From contig JABAKD010000019.1 in NCBI GenBank assembly GCA_012845835.1, forward strand, positions 1,721,501 to 1,785,500: a DNA stretch of 64,000 nucleotides, in the 5' to 3' direction. The position numbers were made by a program, and so were the translations under genes. Positions 61,316-64,000 of this stretch are shown here, one piece after another. The stretch comes from Undaria pinnatifida. Its lineage: Eukaryota > Sar > Phaeophyceae > Laminariales > Alariaceae. Each line of letters starts with the position of its first letter. Positions within the stretch are counted from its first letter, which is position 1. The notes beneath the pieces are model-generated. The model saw only the letters and a program-made list of their open reading frames with translations, was not told where the DNA came from and made no database searches.

Positions 61316-61739
61316 GACCTTGGCGCCATCGGGGGTCCCCATCGCGATCTAGGGTTCGGTGGTGCTCCTCTTGGGGTTGTCTGTGGACCCCATCGTCCTC
61401 CGATTCCAAACGGTGACGGTAGGGAGGGAGCGGACATCTGATTGTACCCGCCTCCCGTTCCTACAGGATTTGCCAGTACAAGGCTTACTAGCGGGCAGGG
61501 ATGCATGTCTTTCCCAGTCCTGCTGCCCCTTGTCCTGCACCACCCTGTGGACCCCATCCAGCCTGGCCGCCCTGTGGTGGGCCTCCAGCCTGGCCGCTCT
61601 GTGACGGGCCTCCCTGTGGTGGGCCTCCCCTCGGGTAAGGTGCACCAAAAGATCCCCAAAAAGGTCCCCCTCTTCTTGCCATGATATTTCCTCCAATCAC
61701 TCCTCCCCCCCTCCCCGGGACGCCGCCCGTTTCCCTTTG

Positions 61740-61935
61740 ACGAAACCTCTCGCTTTGCTGTCGTGTAGAGAAAGATGAACTCGACGAAGTTGTGCAGTAC
61801 ACGACGGACTCGACGACGCTGTGTTGTATCCGACGAATGGAGCTGTGCAGTAGGAGCTGAGCAGTATGCGACGGACTCGATGAGGCTGCGTGGTACACGA
61901 TGTACTCGACGAAGCTGCGTCGTATAAGGTGAAGA
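61740..61935. repeat. Short degenerate repeats (ACTCGACGAAGCTGCG)
   Basis: Five loose copies of a roughly 30-bp unit with ACTCGACGA(A)GCTG(T/C)G and GTACACGACG words, at the 5' edge of the Gypsy gag region. Confidence 0.55.
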
Positions 61936-62139
61936 TGGTGTCCAACGATGCAGTCTAGGGAGACGAGTGGAGTCCAGGGGATCGATGGAGTCTAGTAACA
62001 CCAAGTTGTCCGCACCAAACGGGTATAAACAGTGGCTTGGGACAAGGTGGGTGGGAAAAAGGGGTGGTGAAAGGTTTCGAGTACATGCATATTTACCTTC
62101 CTGGTTTGTTGAAAGTTGTCCCTTTATCATAATATACAT

Positions 62140-63160
62140 GCAACCCTTCGAAAGCTCGAGTCTCCACTAACAGAGTAAGGTATGGAATCCCTTAGGTATC
62201 TAAGACACAACAATGATTAATATCAATGTATTCTTTACAAACCTCAAAATTCCAACGTACTTATCGAGCTTCCCCCCTTCCCATTCCAATATGATAATGT
62301 TTCTAAACCATGTTTCCAATTCCGGTAAGTTCTTAGCATGACAAAGAGCAGCTATAGAAAGGCTTACATTCCCCATACAGAATTAAAAACCAGAACTAGT
62401 TTGCAGTATCACTACTCTTGAAACACCTGTGAGAACGACCTTGCAGTGCCTATACAACCTGCGAAGACACAAAATCCCCATCACAAAGGCCAAAACCAAA
62501 TTGCCTGCAAAAAAAACCTTGTCTTATTATGGTCGTCTCGCAGTATGCACCAAGTGTAGATCAACTAACAGACCCGAACTCATTTTCAACCCGTATGATG
62601 AACGCAAGCACATCCCTACAGTGACTTATCACGTATGAACTTTCTCGTCATCGGCACTGATGATAATCCTTTCCCGATGTCGTATTGCTCTCTACTTCCT
62701 ACATTTTATAAAACTTAGTCAGCCCTTGTTATATTTTTCCAAAATAACCCAGCCCGTAGATTACGATTTCGCGTAGTATAATACCAACTTGTGTACTATT
62801 CTATACAAGGTACAATAAACAAGACCAACCTGTGTACTATTCTTCCGTACAGCAATTGCTAATCCTCCAGACCAATCGATTTCTCATGCTTTACAAGGTG
62901 CAACAAAAAAGTAACCCCAATAATAACGTCTACATATAATACTCTATACTCACAACCGTACACTATTTTGACCATATAGTCTATACAGCAGTAGTAGGTA
63001 CGTGTATGAGCAAATGATGTATAATATTTTTATTTACTACATTATTTTACTGGCTCAACAGTCCATGTTACTCCCTTCTCACCATCCTGCCTACATAAAT
63101 ACCCCCCCAACTTGCATGTAGGCAAGGCTTACAAGCAGGCAGGTATTTGGTTTACGGATA
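62140..63160. other. No recognised gene; one small frame
   Basis: The plus frame 62429-62638 (69 codons) reads YYGRLAVCTKCRSTNRPELI with one CxxC and ends TVTYHV. It may be an exon or chance. The rest is AT-rich. Confidence 0.3.
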
Positions 63161-63163
63161 GTG

Positions 63164-63282
63164 TGAAAATTAAAATACACTCCAGTTGTGAGATCGCATA
63201 TTGTACCATCGCTTGCTGTATGCATCCGTTGTCGATTGAGTACGTACTGATACCCAAACAAAAAAAAAAAAAAAATAGGCAA
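63164..63282 (-). repeat. Partial repeat block, A type
   Basis: AAAATACACTCCAGTTGTGA, then GATCGCAT, encodes CDLTTGVYFNFHTI on the minus strand. Only the second half of the block is clear. Confidence 0.6.
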
Positions 63283-64000
63283 AATCAGGTATACCTGGTC
63301 AGTTTGGTGGTGTCAAAACTGGTGCAGCACAAAAAAAAACAAGAAGAGCATATCACAAACGACATACAGAACATATGATAGGCACGTATACAGCACGATG
63401 ACATACATACCTGGTACAACAATGCAGAAGTACTCGTCGTAAGAGTAAATACGAGCACGAAAGCAAAAAAATGCATGCTTTGCGGAGCAATTTATACCAT
63501 TGATGCATACGTACCAACGTTTCGTCTGCATCGCATACAAAAAAACAGTGTGTCAGTCAAAGCGGGGAGAATCTCGTTTGCTCTCTGTATGTACTGTTGT
63601 GCGTAGCATGGACTGCGTGACTCCTCATCATGTATAAACTATCAAGCGTCTCATTCCTCGCCTCCACTATCTAGAGATCACGATCACCGATTCTCATCAC
63701 TCATGCGGCCTGCTGTACTGCTGCTTATATTTCTGCGGTGTCTGCCTGTGGTTATCCTGCAGCGTGTGGGGTTCGTGATACTGCTTCAAGCGAGATTTTG
63801 CTACGTACACGAGCGAGATTTTCAACATGATAATCTAGAGTTGAACTGCCGTGGAATTCTCTTCAACATCCTGTAAAATTCACTCATATTTAGACTACTC
63901 CTTTTTTCCATACTTATATTCTATACATTATATCAACCAAAATTGGCCCGGCATGCAGCTGCACTTCTACCTGCGCATTTACGACCGTACTTCTACCTGC
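63283..64000. other. No gene; one TACCTGGTA site
   Basis: TACCTGGTA at 63408-63416. Short frames only. Confidence 0.4.

Larger units (their letters stand above)
55260..61945 (-). mobile_element. Ty3/Gypsy retrotransposon, decayed by nonsense codons
   Basis: Domain order on the minus strand is gag-like repeats, protease, RT, RNase H, integrase, Tudor/chromo-like end, which is Gypsy order. From about 61470 to 57290 a single reading frame is kept, interrupted by six stops (at 61000, 60436, 60316, 58759, 58342 and 58087). One frameshift near 57285 moves to the integrase frame, which runs to 55260 with two more stops (55836 and 55431). LTRs were not found, so outer limits are approximate. Confidence 0.88.
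61000..61945 (-). pseudogene. Gypsy Gag region, low-complexity, frameshifted
   Basis: No Gag core domain is recognised. Readable segments are RRGGPFWGSFGAPYPRGGPP and QSGQAGGPPQGGQAGWGPQG (frame 61488-61898), then NQMSAPSLPSPFGIGGRWGP (frame 61000-62139), so there is a shift near 61480. Six 24-bp repeats follow. A Gln/Gly/Pro-rich Gag N-terminus is inferred from position only. Confidence 0.5.

Overview
The window comes from a nuclear eukaryotic genome. It contains LTR retrotransposons of the Copia and Gypsy types, a LINE relic, tRNA-derived repeats, miniature elements and one recognisable host gene fragment with spliceosomal introns. Base composition is mixed and non-coding DNA dominates. The retroelement families would fit an alga, perhaps a photosynthetic stramenopile such as a brown alga. 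That is an impression only, because nothing here fixes the taxon.

Layout. 0.8-2.35 kb: decayed LINE reverse transcriptase (minus). 5.1-5.9 kb: unidentified coding-like remnant. 6.5-7.1 kb: degenerate tandem repeat. 7.77-13.92 kb: Copia-1 (minus), nearly intact, with both LTRs and a 5-bp target duplication, inserted into an older G-rich repeat (R element, copy a). 14.6-21.45 kb: Copia-2 (minus), older, with both LTRs and several frameshifts. 22.0-23.1 kb: candidate gene of unknown function. 23.75-24.9 kb: truncated Copia-3. 25.7-26.3 kb and 43.5 kb: small coding relics. 28.76-31.11 kb: four exons on the minus strand that splice in phase to the zinc-finger N-terminus of a TRM13-type tRNA methyltransferase. 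Its largest intron is made almost wholly of foldback and tRNA-like elements. 30.3-32.0 kb: two related tRNA-headed elements whose 3' ends are inverted copies of their own heads. 33-45 kb: minisatellite, tandem duplications, tRNA-like sequences, repeat blocks and two MITE-like elements. 47.4-51.8 kb: three more R elements. 52.5-54.0 kb: Copia gag relic. 55.3-61.9 kb: Gypsy element (minus) broken mainly by nonsense codons.

The window is mostly a retroelement graveyard. Host coding content is the TRM13 fragment plus a few weak candidates. The signals that ordinary annotation would miss are (1) a short block, present at least a dozen times, whose two subfamilies encode the same peptide motif in phase, (2) the tRNA-headed elements with inverted half-head termini, (3) a palindromic 9-mer, TACCWGGTA, found at least ten times outside the retroelements, and (4) a hairpin present in one of two otherwise matching segments.
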